Source: Medicago truncatula
Lineage: Eukaryota; Streptophyta; Magnoliopsida; Fabales; Fabaceae
Assembly (NCBI RefSeq): GCF_003473485.1
Contig: NC_053045.1
Location: forward strand, 59,066,494 to 59,130,493
DNA length: 64,000 nucleotides
Direction of reading: 5' to 3'
Numbering within the stretch: the first letter of the stretch is position 1; every line of letters begins with the position of its first letter. The notes beneath the pieces are model-generated. The model saw only the letters and a list, made by a program, of their open reading frames with translations. It was not told where the DNA came from and searched no databases. Below are positions 8,854-20,800 of the stretch, piece by piece. The position numbers were made by a program, and so were the translations under genes.

Positions 8854-11800
8854 TCAGTTTTGCTGGAAATATAAACCACACCCAGGGAAGGCATTCAGAA
8901 AACTCACGACAAGCTGCGACGGCAAACCTTGTCCTTGTATAAGCACATGATTGTATTTGTCTATCAAGGACAATACAACTTTCTGCTCATCAACGTCAAG
9001 CAATTGACCTGTAGGCATATCATGACAACAATTGATGATTAAATCACACATTTTTAGTCTATGATCAAGTTGTCAATAAGCAACCCTAAACTAAACCTGG
9101 GAGACAGCAAGTAAAGCTGGAACTGAAAATCCAAACATAATCATTTTCTCAACATCATTAATTTTCTGAAAATGATACTAAAAAATAAACTATTCTGAAC
9201 GCTGAGATTCAACAACCTTAAGTCAAATTACACCGAACCAAGATACAACTAATAAAATTGATGCAAGTACCAAATAACAAAAATAGGAGAAGGCTTACCT
9301 AATTCCATATCCAGTTCTTGATCTTCGACCTCCCCCTCTTCAATAATAACTGAACCATCTTCCAATGCCCCGGCAGCTTTAGCATACCGGTCAAGAAATT
9401 CTTCTTCCGTTTCTTCATATTCTTCAACCTCAGAGTCCTAATTTAAACAAACCCGCATGATTAAGAACTGTTAAATATTAATAAACTTAGTAAGAAAGAG
9501 AACATGTTAATCACAGAACCTTGTAGACAAAAGGAGATATAAGTCTATGAAAACACTAAAAACTGATATACATTAAGAAACTGTAAAGATTAACCTCATC
9601 GTAATCTTCGGAGTCATCATCGTCACTATCCTCATCTTCATCCTCGTCATCTTCATCCTCTTCTTCATCTCCTTTCTCATCTTGTAATTCTTTCAACTGA
9701 ATGGATACCTCCATTAATGAAGTGAAGCAGTTTTGAATTGAATCATCACACGACTTCCCTTGTTTCAGGAGTTGCTCAATCAATCGCGCCAGTGTCATCA
9801 CTAAAATCCACCCAATAAATAAATTAAAAACACGTTTGTTAAAAACAACAAACTGTCTGACTGTGTGTATTAGTAAGGAATAAACAACAAAGTGTGCTAC
9901 CACAGTACCACCAAACTTTTAGAACTTGAGATGATGCACCTTCAAACAATTTACAGTTAAAATGTCAACTATGTACGGTCGACATGAATTCAATGGAATA
10001 TAGTGCCCCCAATCAAGGTGTATGTGACTAGATAAGTTTGCACTTAAACATTTAGTTTCACCACAAACAACTATAGCCAGAATATCAGAGGTTTAAATTG
10101 CTTAACAAGAGAATTTGGAGGATAAAATTGAGCAGGTGGAAGGGCGATCAATGGAAGCATATAATCAAGATATCTAATAATTAAGCAAGCCAATATTTAG
10201 AAAAAGATAATATTTTGTAAAACTGTTTGATTTAGTTTTTAAAAACAGTTTAGTTTTTTGGAAATTGAAAAAGTTAACAACTTGTTTGATTATGGTATTT
10301 TGTAAAATTGTTTTTGGAAGCTATTTAATTTCATTGTTTTTAAAAGTTTAAAACCAAAACACCTGAAACATTTTCTAGTTTCAGTTTTCTCTTTTTTGCA
10401 CTTGATTTTGTTAGTCGCAAAAACACGGAGAATTGGTCATTTTCATTAATGGCATATAAACGTAATAATACGGAACTTTGTGTTGTCTTGCGTGTATGTT
10501 TTGAAGTGGTAGAACTATCATCAAACAAGTTTTTTTATTTTATATTCTCCAAAACTGTTCTCTAATCGAGAATACCAAACAAGTTTTTTTTTATTTGTTT
10601 TTTAAAAACTGTTTTTTAAAATTAATTAATTTCAAAAATAGAATTTAAAAACTAAAAACCAAAACCCATTCAAAAAGGCCCTAAATATTTTTTGAATTAT
10701 AGTCAGAGCTGAAAGTAAATACTTACCAATTAACTTCATCTCGGACTCTGTTGTCAGACCAGTAGCCTCAAAGGAGCTGCTGGATACATCACACAATGCT
10801 GATGCCCAAATTGTGATACCCCCATCTTCACCTTTTTCCATTATACCTTCTACAATTTCAGGATAACACAAATAGCATGAAGATATAGCAAGCAATAGAG
10901 GCTTCCAAAGTGAATTGGGTTCGCTTCGAACTTCAACAAAGCGAGAGAATGCTGCCCGACTAAAAACAATAGCCAATGACTGCTTTACACCTTCAGTTTC
11001 AATTGAGTATGTTGGACAATGTAGTAATGCATGGACACATGAGCAAGCTCTATATGTGGCAGAAGGATATTGCTTAATAGCCTCACTAACAAACGTGGCA
11101 ATTCCTTCTACAATTGAACGTTCAGGCACAGGTGGAGCTGGAGGGGGTGGAATCTCTTTTACAAGAAAGTTTTTCAGCTTGTATGAACCATCTAAATTCA
11201 CAATTTCTTTAATCACATCAAAAATTGACAAATCCTCTGATTCTTCCCATGCATGCCACTCTGCAATCATTGCAGACCAAACTGACAGCAGTTCTGACAC
11301 TTTAAGCTCTTGAATCAAGTGATTTCCATCAATAGATAGCATGACAGACCGTAACAAAGTTGACAAATCTTCTATGCATGATGAATTCGGAAAATTCTGG
11401 TCTTGTTCATCCTTATTAAATTCAGAAAAGCACTTCAAAAAAACTAACATCGAATATATTTCGTATGATTATAATGTATGTCTAAATTAAAGGCAAGTAA
11501 TTAATATTAAAAGCAAAAAGCCTAATCAGCACAAACAGTTTGAATGTACAGAAAATAGGATCTAAACTAGAAGTGCATATAGTTAACGCAATTTATTGTC
11601 ACGGCAGCTGTAAGACGTTTGAAAAGTTCCAAAAAGAGAATGAATTCCCCCTCACAAGTATTGTTTCAAGAAACCCATTCAAACTATCTTCTCAGCTTTC
11701 CTTCCCGGACTCTTAAGAAAATCAAATTTCAATTTAGCAAGGCGCCCAAACTAACCTGTGTGGATAAAGGTGTTAGCCAAACCTGCTGCAACAGTGCAGC

Positions 11801-14800
11801 AAAAGCTTTGCCAACTGCTGCCTGATCCACAGCCCATTTTTCATGCAAATCATTTGATTCAGAATCAGATACCTCAGGCCTAGAGTCTTCCCATGTCTGA
11901 CCCATAACTGCCAGAGCAGCAATTCCACGCTCAACCACCTATTGAAGTTACATACTCAGATCAAAAGTAGTACTTGTGTTACCTCAACTTAATAAGCTAG
12001 TGACAATTTCAGCATGATAAAAAATAAATAAGAAATCTGGAATCATCAAACAAAGCAACTGATCAAAATTGCAAGGTAAATACATCATTGAAGACACCAA
12101 AAACAATGTGCTCAAGGTCACCACTGAGGCAACCTTCTACATTATTTTGGAATTTGACGCGGATTGAGCCATTGAGGCACTTGGAGGTGTAAATAAAAAA
12201 AGGAAAATGTAATGTTAATCAAATTGTTCAAACTACTATACTGGAAACCACTTATTCAGATAGAGATAAAACATGGAATTGGGTATTACAGGGTGCATAA
12301 GTCCCACACTGGGTAGCATGAGATGCTCAGTGGAGTATTCAAATGGTTTGGAACTTTTCCCTTGATAGCTGGCTTATAAAGGAGGGTTCTCCAAGTGCTT
12401 GAATGATTGTCGAATATTACCAGAGCTGGTTGACACTTGTCATTGTCTAGTGAAGCATTGTAGATCAGCAGACTCAAAAAAAGGTTTAGTGAAACATCGA
12501 AGAGGGTAGTTGCCACAACATCGGCTCTCAAGGGTGGTGCTATAATAAGGACTTGAGTATTACGGAGTGGCTAAGTCCCATGTCAAGTAGCATGAGATAT
12601 TTGATGAAGTGTTTAAGTGAATTAGTTGTTTCCCTTTGACAGCTAGCTTTTAAAGGAGGGTTCTACAAGTGCTTTTTATGAAACATCAAATATAAATTAT
12701 TCCAAATCAATAAAAAAAAAAACAAGGTCAACACACACCTGAGGCCAAGGCTCCAGACTGGACGTTAGCCATTTTGAGACTGAACCCACGAGAGATGGGA
12801 TGATGTGTGGGATATGGACTGAAACTTTCTCCTCTCCAACTTCCATGATGGAAGTGAGAAGCTGAAATAAGATGGAGCTATCGCTCTCATCATTTCCAAT
12901 GTTGCTAACTATTACTTGGAGAAGGGGTAGAAAATCAGGGGGCTTATAGTCATTCTGAAAAGAGAAGCAGAATCAGGTCAGTGAAAAAGGAAAAGAAATA
13001 ACAACGTTCTATTGACAAAATCAGGGAACTAAAAGCTCACATCAAGTAGTGTAGTTATTGCCCCAGCAGCAGAAACCCGCACAGGATAACAAGAAGTATC
13101 CTGCTTATCCGGCATAATCAATGCCATATGCAATTGAGAATATACATCAGCACTCATCTCCTGAAAGGACACAGAAGGTTAGATACCAAGTTTTCATGAT
13201 TATATCACAACAGATACATGAAAACAATATTGAAACTCCGTATGAAATCAAACTTGCTTGAGTTATGATAGCTAGATTGAGCGTATCTTACCTCTGGTAG
13301 ACAGGAACCTAGTTCTCCAAGCACCCAGTTTGCACTAGCAATGAGGTGTGGTACAGAAACAGCTATGGTATACAGTGGTAAAATCCGTGTTCGAATGAGC
13401 ATTGTTACAAATCCAGATTCTTGATCTTTCAAAAACTGTAAAAGAAGAGAGTTTTACAATATCCTTTTGAAAATTTAACTTCGAAAAACTTAAGCCTTTT
13501 TCAACAAAAGGTGAAACGTCCTCACATCTTGCAGACCGCCATATGCCATCAGTACCCCAAAGTAACTGCCATATATGATGATGCAACGAGAATAAGGTGC
13601 CATATAATTATTAATAAAAATATCAACTAAACTAATATATACAGGAATAAGGGACTGCTTATAACATGATACTGGCAACAAGTACAGGAGGAAACATTAA
13701 AGAAAAGCAGAAAATGAAAGGAAATAAGCACTAAACAGTAAATGGACACATACACAACAAAAACATGTCCCCTTCAATCAAGAACACTTTAAAAAACACA
13801 AACAAAAGACATGATCTCCGCAAGATATGTAAAGGCATCAAATGGGTATGTTGAGATATTGATATTTATTATATTTAATATAGTATGATCTGTTAGTATC
13901 ATTAGGAGTTATGATAGGATTGCATTCATATTTAGATCAGATCTCATGTATATAAATAGTCGGTTTTCATTCCTTTCAATATTATGAGAAATATTCATAT
14001 TCAAGATGGTATCTAGAGCAAGGTTTTTCTTTGGGTTCTGCCGACAAGGCTAACCCTAGTTTTTTTTTTCTTAGTTTGTTTGGTCTCAAGTCAGCTGTGA
14101 GAGCACAACCACCGCTGACAGTTGTCGGAGCCACCGACATAGACACGCGCTCTGGAATTAGAATCAGACAGCGCCGATCTGCTTTCCGCCATCAAACATC
14201 AATCGACGCGCTGCCTTCCCGCTGCTTTCAATCATCACCGTCATCATCTGCGTTTCAGGCTTCGTGGGTCATTCTCTGCTCACTTTAGTCTGCCACTTTT
14301 ATTGTGTTTCATCTTGGTTGCTGCAGATTTGTCTTTGGACGTCATTCAAAGGTTTTTGGTTTAGTGGTATGATGGTTGTCCAACCAATTTTATCTCCGGA
14401 CACTTTGGCTCTTTTTGGTAATTCTACAGCTTGTCTTTCTCACTGCGTTGGATCATGGATTTTAGATTTTGGTGCTTCCAAACATGTAGTCGGCAATCCC
14501 TCTCTTATCTCTAACTTGTCATCTCCAAATATACCTCATAGTATTACCCTTGCTAATGGTTCTAAGGCACAAGTTACTGGTATTGGTCAGGCCTCACCTC
14601 TGCCATCTCTATCATTGAATTATGTGTTATTTGTACCTGGTTGTCCTTTTAATTTGATATCAAACTCTCTCAATTGTTCCATAACATTTTCTTCCAAGTC
14701 TTTCTGTATACAAGATTGTAATACAGGAAAGACAATTGGAACAGGATCTGTATCACAGGGTCTTTATTACCATCATAGTCAATCATCCACTATTTGTGGT

Positions 14801-17800
14801 GTTTCTGCATCTCCAGATATGATTCATTGTTGTTTGGGTCATCCAAGTTTAGATAAGTTAAAGGTGTTGATTCCTCAATTTTCACATTTGAAGTCATTGG
14901 ATTGTGAGTCATGTCAACTTGGCAAACATGTTAGAGCATCTTTCTCAAGCAGTCCCAATAAAAGATCCAAGTCTCCCTTTGATATTGTTCATTCTGATGT
15001 GTGGGGTCCTAGTCGGGTGTTGTCTACTTTGGGATATAGATATCATGTCACTTTCATTGATGATTTTTCTAGATGCACCTGGATCACTTTCCTGAAGGAC
15101 CGTTCACAATTATTTGGTGCCTTTCAGACATTTTGTTCAGAGATAAAGAACCAATTTGGAAAAGGAATTCGAATTTTGCGGAGTGACAATGCAAAAGAAT
15201 ATTTTTCTGCACCATTCAACTCTTTCATGGCTTCTCTTGGTATCATACATCAATCCAGTTGTCCCCACACACCACAACAAAATGGCGTCGCCGAAAGAAA
15301 ACATCGTCATTTAGTTGATACAGCTCGAACCTTATTGATCAATGCCCATGCACGTTTTAAACTTTGGGGTGATGCTATTCTCACTGCTTGTTATTTGATA
15401 AACCGTATGCCATCCTCAGTATTGGATAATGAGATTCCACACTCACTTTTATTTCCTAAGGACCCTTTGTACAGAGTCCCACTTCGTGTGTTCGGCTCTA
15501 CATGTTTTGTTCATGATCTCACTCCTAGTCACGATAAATTGTATGCACGAGCTGTCAAATGTGTGTTTTTGGGCTATTCTAGAACCCAAAAGGGGTATTG
15601 GTGTTATTCTCCATCTACACATCGGTTTTATATTTCAGCAAATGTTACTTTCTTCGAGGATACACCATTCTTTGCTTCACCCACTACATCTAGTTCTACA
15701 ACTGATGTTACCGATTCTCAGGTAATACCTATTCCTCTATTTCACCCAATATTTGAGCCATCTGTCTCTACTCAAAGTTCTCCACAGTTACAAGGTAACC
15801 ATGAGTTCCGCCGTTACGGTAATATTTATGAGCGTCGACATGTTGAAGCTCCAGAAACATCTCCTATTGATTCTAATGATTCAGCTACAAAGACTATTGC
15901 TACTGATTCTAGTGATTCGGCTACTGTTCCAATCTCCTCTCCTATTGTGGTCCCACCCGAGCCTTCTAATGACTTGCCTATTGCTCTTCATAAAGGTAAA
16001 AGTCAACCTCTAATCCTCATCCTGTTTACAACTTTTTGAGTTACGACCGATTGTCTCCTTCCTACTTTGCTTTTGTTTCTGCGCTTTCATCTGCCTCAAT
16101 TCCTAAGACAGTTCATGAAGCATTATCTCACCAAGGATGGAAACAAGCCATGATTGATGAAATGGTAGCTTTGGAATCCAACCATACTTGGGAGCTTGTT
16201 CCACCTCCTCCTGGAAAATCTGTTGTTGGTTGCACGTGGGTGTTTAATGTCAAAGTGGGACCTGACGGACAAGATCGATTAAAGGCTCGATTAGTGGCTA
16301 AAGGCTATACTCAGGTCTATGGTCAAGATTACAGCGATATCTTCTCACCAGTTGCAAAGATGACATCTGTTCGCCTCTTTATAGCTATGGCTGCCATGAA
16401 ACGTTGGCTTTTATTTCAGTTGGATATCAAGAATGCTTTCTTGCATGGTGACCTGGAAGAAGAGATTTATATGGAGCAACCTCCTGGGTTTGTTGCTGAA
16501 GGGGGCGTAGTCTGGTGTGCAAATTGCAGAAGTCCTTATATGGCCTGAAACAATCACCTCGGGCTTGGTTTGGTTGATTTAGCAAAGTTTTGCAGCAGTT
16601 TGGGATGACCCGTTGCGAATTGGATCATTCTGTCTTTCTTAAATGTTCATCATCAAATCAATATATCTATCTTGTAGTTTATGTTGATGATATTGTGATT
16701 ACCGGTAATGATTATGAAGGTATCAAAGCCTTAAAACAACACCTATTTCAAAACTTTCAGACTAAGGACTTAGGTCCTCTACGTTACTTTCTTGGGATTG
16801 AGGTGGCTCAATCAAAGTCAGGCATTGCTATCTCTCAGAGAAAATATGCCCTTGATATTTTAGAGGAGACATGCCTTATAGATTGCAAACCAGCCGACAC
16901 TCTTATGGATCCTAATGTGAAGCTCCTTCCTGACCAGGGGGAACCTTATTCCGATCCAAGAAGATACCGGAGACTAGTGGGAAAATTGAATTATCTTACC
17001 CTAATGAGACCTGGCATATCTTTTCCAGTTAGCGTAGTAAGTCAGTTCCTTAACTCTCCGTGTGACAGTCATTGGAATGCAGTTGTTCGAATTCTTAAGT
17101 ACATTAAAAGAGCACCTGGAAAAGGACTTGTTTTCACTGATAGAGGCCACACTAATATCGTTGGGTATTCAGATGCCGATTGGGCAGGAGATGCAAGTGA
17201 TAGACGGTCTACTTCTGGTTATTGTATTTTTGTGGGTGGAAATCTCATTTCATGGAAGAGCAAAAAGCAAACAGTCGTTGCTCGATCAAGTACAGAGGCC
17301 GAGTATCGAGCAATGGCTCATGCTACAAGTGAGCTTGTGCGGTTAAAACATTTACTGCAAGAATTAAGTTTTTGTAAGGTTGGTCAGATGGAACTCGTAT
17401 GTGATAATCAATCAGCTTTACACCTCTCCTCCAATCCGGTTTTTCATGAGAGATCAAAGCATATAGAAGTCGACTGTCATTTCATTAGGGAAAAGATTCT
17501 CTCTAGAGTCATCAAAACCTCATTTGTCAATTCTAAGGATCAACTTGCAGATATCTTTACTAACTTACATATGTGACAAGATGGATGCATATGATATGTA
17601 TGCTCCACCTTGAGGGGGAGTGTTGAGATATTGATATTTATTATATTTAATATAGTATGATCTGTTAGTATCATTAGGAGTTATGATAGGATTGCATTCC
17701 TATTTAGAACGTTTTCATTCCTTTCAATATTATGAGAAATATTTACATTCAAGAGGGTATAAATTCAGAGAATATAAATTCAATTGACTAAACTTGGCTA

Positions 17801-20800
17801 AGAAATTCATTTAAAATGATTCAAAAACAAATAGGCAAAATTATTCAGTATTTCACAATTACATTGCTAGCAAGGAATGTGTAAAAAATGAACAAAGTAA
17901 TTGGTCAACATAGGATGTGCAATAGATCTTAAAAGTAAGTCCATGTAAAAATCTATTTTTATTTTTATTTTTTTTTTGCAATTAATTGATCAGGTAGGCA
18001 TATACATGTGAAGCATACATAAAAACTCACTCATTTAGGACTTTTTTTTTAGACATGTTGGAATCAGAAGGAAAGGGAAATTTAGACAAAAAAGGAAGCA
18101 CCAATAACTCCCCCATAGAACGGCGCTGATTGCTTTTTTTGTTCTTTTGACCCTTTTTACGTTTGGCTGATAAACTGTCGATGGAAGTCTCCATTGGTGG
18201 CCCCTACAAAAATTAATGACCACATCAACTACGGTAATAACCAAGGGGCATAGCTCAGTAAATTTTTATCAAGAAGTAACCTTTGACATTGAAATAACAC
18301 CAAGTAAGTTAACTGCACTTTTTCTGGAAGTGAATAAATCCTCCCTCCATCCACAAATTTCATCCTGAACAAAAAATTCCAGTCAGAAATCAGAACAAGT
18401 TATGTAAAACAATAACAAAAAAAATCATGTTCATACTATATCTGAAGGAAGATTCTTCCGTATATACTCATCAGCATCTTCTTCCCACTCCGACATGTCC
18501 TACATGTTACATTTCCATAAGACATTAATGAGAACAGGTCTCTTGAGAAAAAAAGTCCATCCCTGTTATTTCTACGAAATAAGAACTGACCTTCTCATTC
18601 ATTACCAATGCTGGAAAGATTGCAGATTCCAATAGAGTTGTAAAATGAGGAGAAACTAACCTCCATCCCTGTGTTAATTGAAAAATAACGTATTTAAGAC
18701 ATATTCTGAAGAATATGTAAATTACAAAATTCAAAGCATCCTCACAATAGAAACTGTAATTGCAAATAAATTGCAATTGAATAAAATTTAAATAACTTAC
18801 AGGGCCAGTCTCCAGCACATTTGAAATTACATCAAAACCTAAGGAGAGAATCCTCTCTAAAAGGAAAGGAAGTATCTGCAAAAGGAATGAGACTGTTCAG
18901 ATTCTGAAATGTCGAAAAATAAGAAATATAATTACAAAATCAAGGCTGCACAAGTCTAGAATCAAGTTATAGATAACAGAAGATTCGCAAGCCGTGTGGA
19001 AAATTAATACAAGTGGTTAGCAAATATAAATGGTGAGCTGACACCAGTTAAAGGAAGTATATTCGTTAGAATTTTGGTAGTCCAGGTACTGGAAATAACA
19101 AGCATAACCATTATTCAAGCCAACAACAAATCAATTATTAAGAACAAAATTAAGAATATTATCTTACGCTGGTATGTTTGCTAAATTTGACTATGTTTAG
19201 AGCACAATTTATAATATCTGGCATCAACCTGAAAATAGAGGATATATTTCATTATACAATATCATGCTTATATCCGAAAAATTAAAATATTCAGAAACTT
19301 TATTACTTGTCAGAATGTTTCCTATGCCGTGTGACGAGGGAAGAGAAAATAAGTAGACTTCTTTTTCCAGACTTCCATCTAGTCAAATACACATCTTCTT
19401 GAGTGACTGTACAATCAAAACTCAGACAACTCAAAATGCTCATTAGATCCCTACTAAGCGAATTCAGTAGAGGAGCTAGAGTTGATGGCATATAGGACTT
19501 TACCTGTAAGTAGGAATGTCCGATTAGAAATAAATTCAAAAACGTCATATTAATAATGGTATAAAATGTATTTAGCACATAAAGACCGTAAATTCAGAAG
19601 GAGGAGAGAAAACTATGCATACGATCATGAACCAAATACCAAAAGTGAAATAAAAGGTTACAATAGCTGAAAGGTTTCTTTTTCACGAGAATAAACAACT
19701 TCTCACCAAGGCCATCCCGAAAATTTTGGAGACCCTGTCCTAATTTTAAATTTTCAGCACTCGGAATTATTATTAGAATTTAGGACCTCAGGAATTATTT
19801 ACTGCCATTTGTAATCTACTTGTTCGGATATGCGGTACGGAGCCCTTAAAGTATTCAATACATGGTATATACATAGTCGGTACGTTATATCGATAATCAG
19901 TACACAATGAATAAAAAATATCAACAACATTTACCGAAAAAAAAAATTATCAACAACAAAGCAAGTGTTGAAAAATATTAATATATCATTAATAAAATTT
20001 AACGTTGACAAACATAATTTGTTAACAAAAAATAAAAGCTCAATTTGAATGTCAATCAAGTGTTAAATAAGTATATTTTATATTTAATTATTAGTAATTA
20101 GTAATTTATAATATAATACACTAATGATAGTATTTTTAAAAATGTAATTCAACTTTAAGAGAAGAGGAAAAAGTAAGTAGTTCGAAAGTGATGGGTAGAA
20201 AAAAAAAAGAATAAGATAGACCGAAAGTGAAAAGAAAAGAAGAGATTTGCAATGTATGCATAATACATACCGGATACCTTAAGCCCCACATCGGAGGTGT
20301 TGAGTAAATAAGGGGGGGAAATTGGATATAAATATGAACTAGTGAATAACTTTGTAACGTGCAGTGAAGAACGATGCACTAGTGGTGTGTTGGTCTTACG
20401 CACATTAAAGAAGCGCTGACCATCTTCCACAACCAAATGCAGTAATAAAATTATAGTAATTAATCTGAGAGAAATTTAGGCCCTGATCCCATTTAATTTT
20501 TATTCCCTGTGCAAAGGGCCTTGTTGCACAGCCACAGGGCCGGCCCTGCTTCTCGCAATGCAGCAGCAACTGACACGTATCTATACTTACTTTAATAGCT
20601 ATTCCTAGTTCCTAGTCTAAAAAAAAGTATAAACTGTTGGAAGATCAAATTAGAGAAAATTAACCAAAATGAGAAATATTTCGTTCAAGGACATTAGCTT
20701 AAATTACTCAACAAACAAACGGTCAGCCTTCCATCTCAATTTCATCCACATATAATTTAAGGAAAGCATGTGTTGTTATATCATAATGAACTGTGCTGAG

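Larger units (their letters stand above)
13849..17754 (+). mobile_element. Ty1/copia LTR retrotransposon, defective, in karyopherin intron 12
   Basis: A 3.9-kb element flanked by a perfect 5-bp target-site duplication GGGTA (13844-13848 and 17755-17759). The left LTR is 158 bp and the right 134 bp. A primer-binding site follows the left LTR directly and a polypurine tract TTGAGGGGGAG precedes the right one. Coding order is protease, integrase, reverse transcriptase, RNase H, as in copia. No gag is recognisable. It lies antisense to the host gene within a 4.5-kb intron, and flanking exons still splice in phase, so the host gene appears to tolerate it. Confidence 0.96.

Noticed and set aside
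10915-11313. 132-codon plus-strand open frame
   Set aside because: Antisense shadow of karyopherin exon 18, which has clear family sequence on the minus strand.
14031-14288. Leader open frame as copia gag
   Set aside because: No CCHC zinc knuckle and no gag-like region; too short; composition like an untranslated leader.
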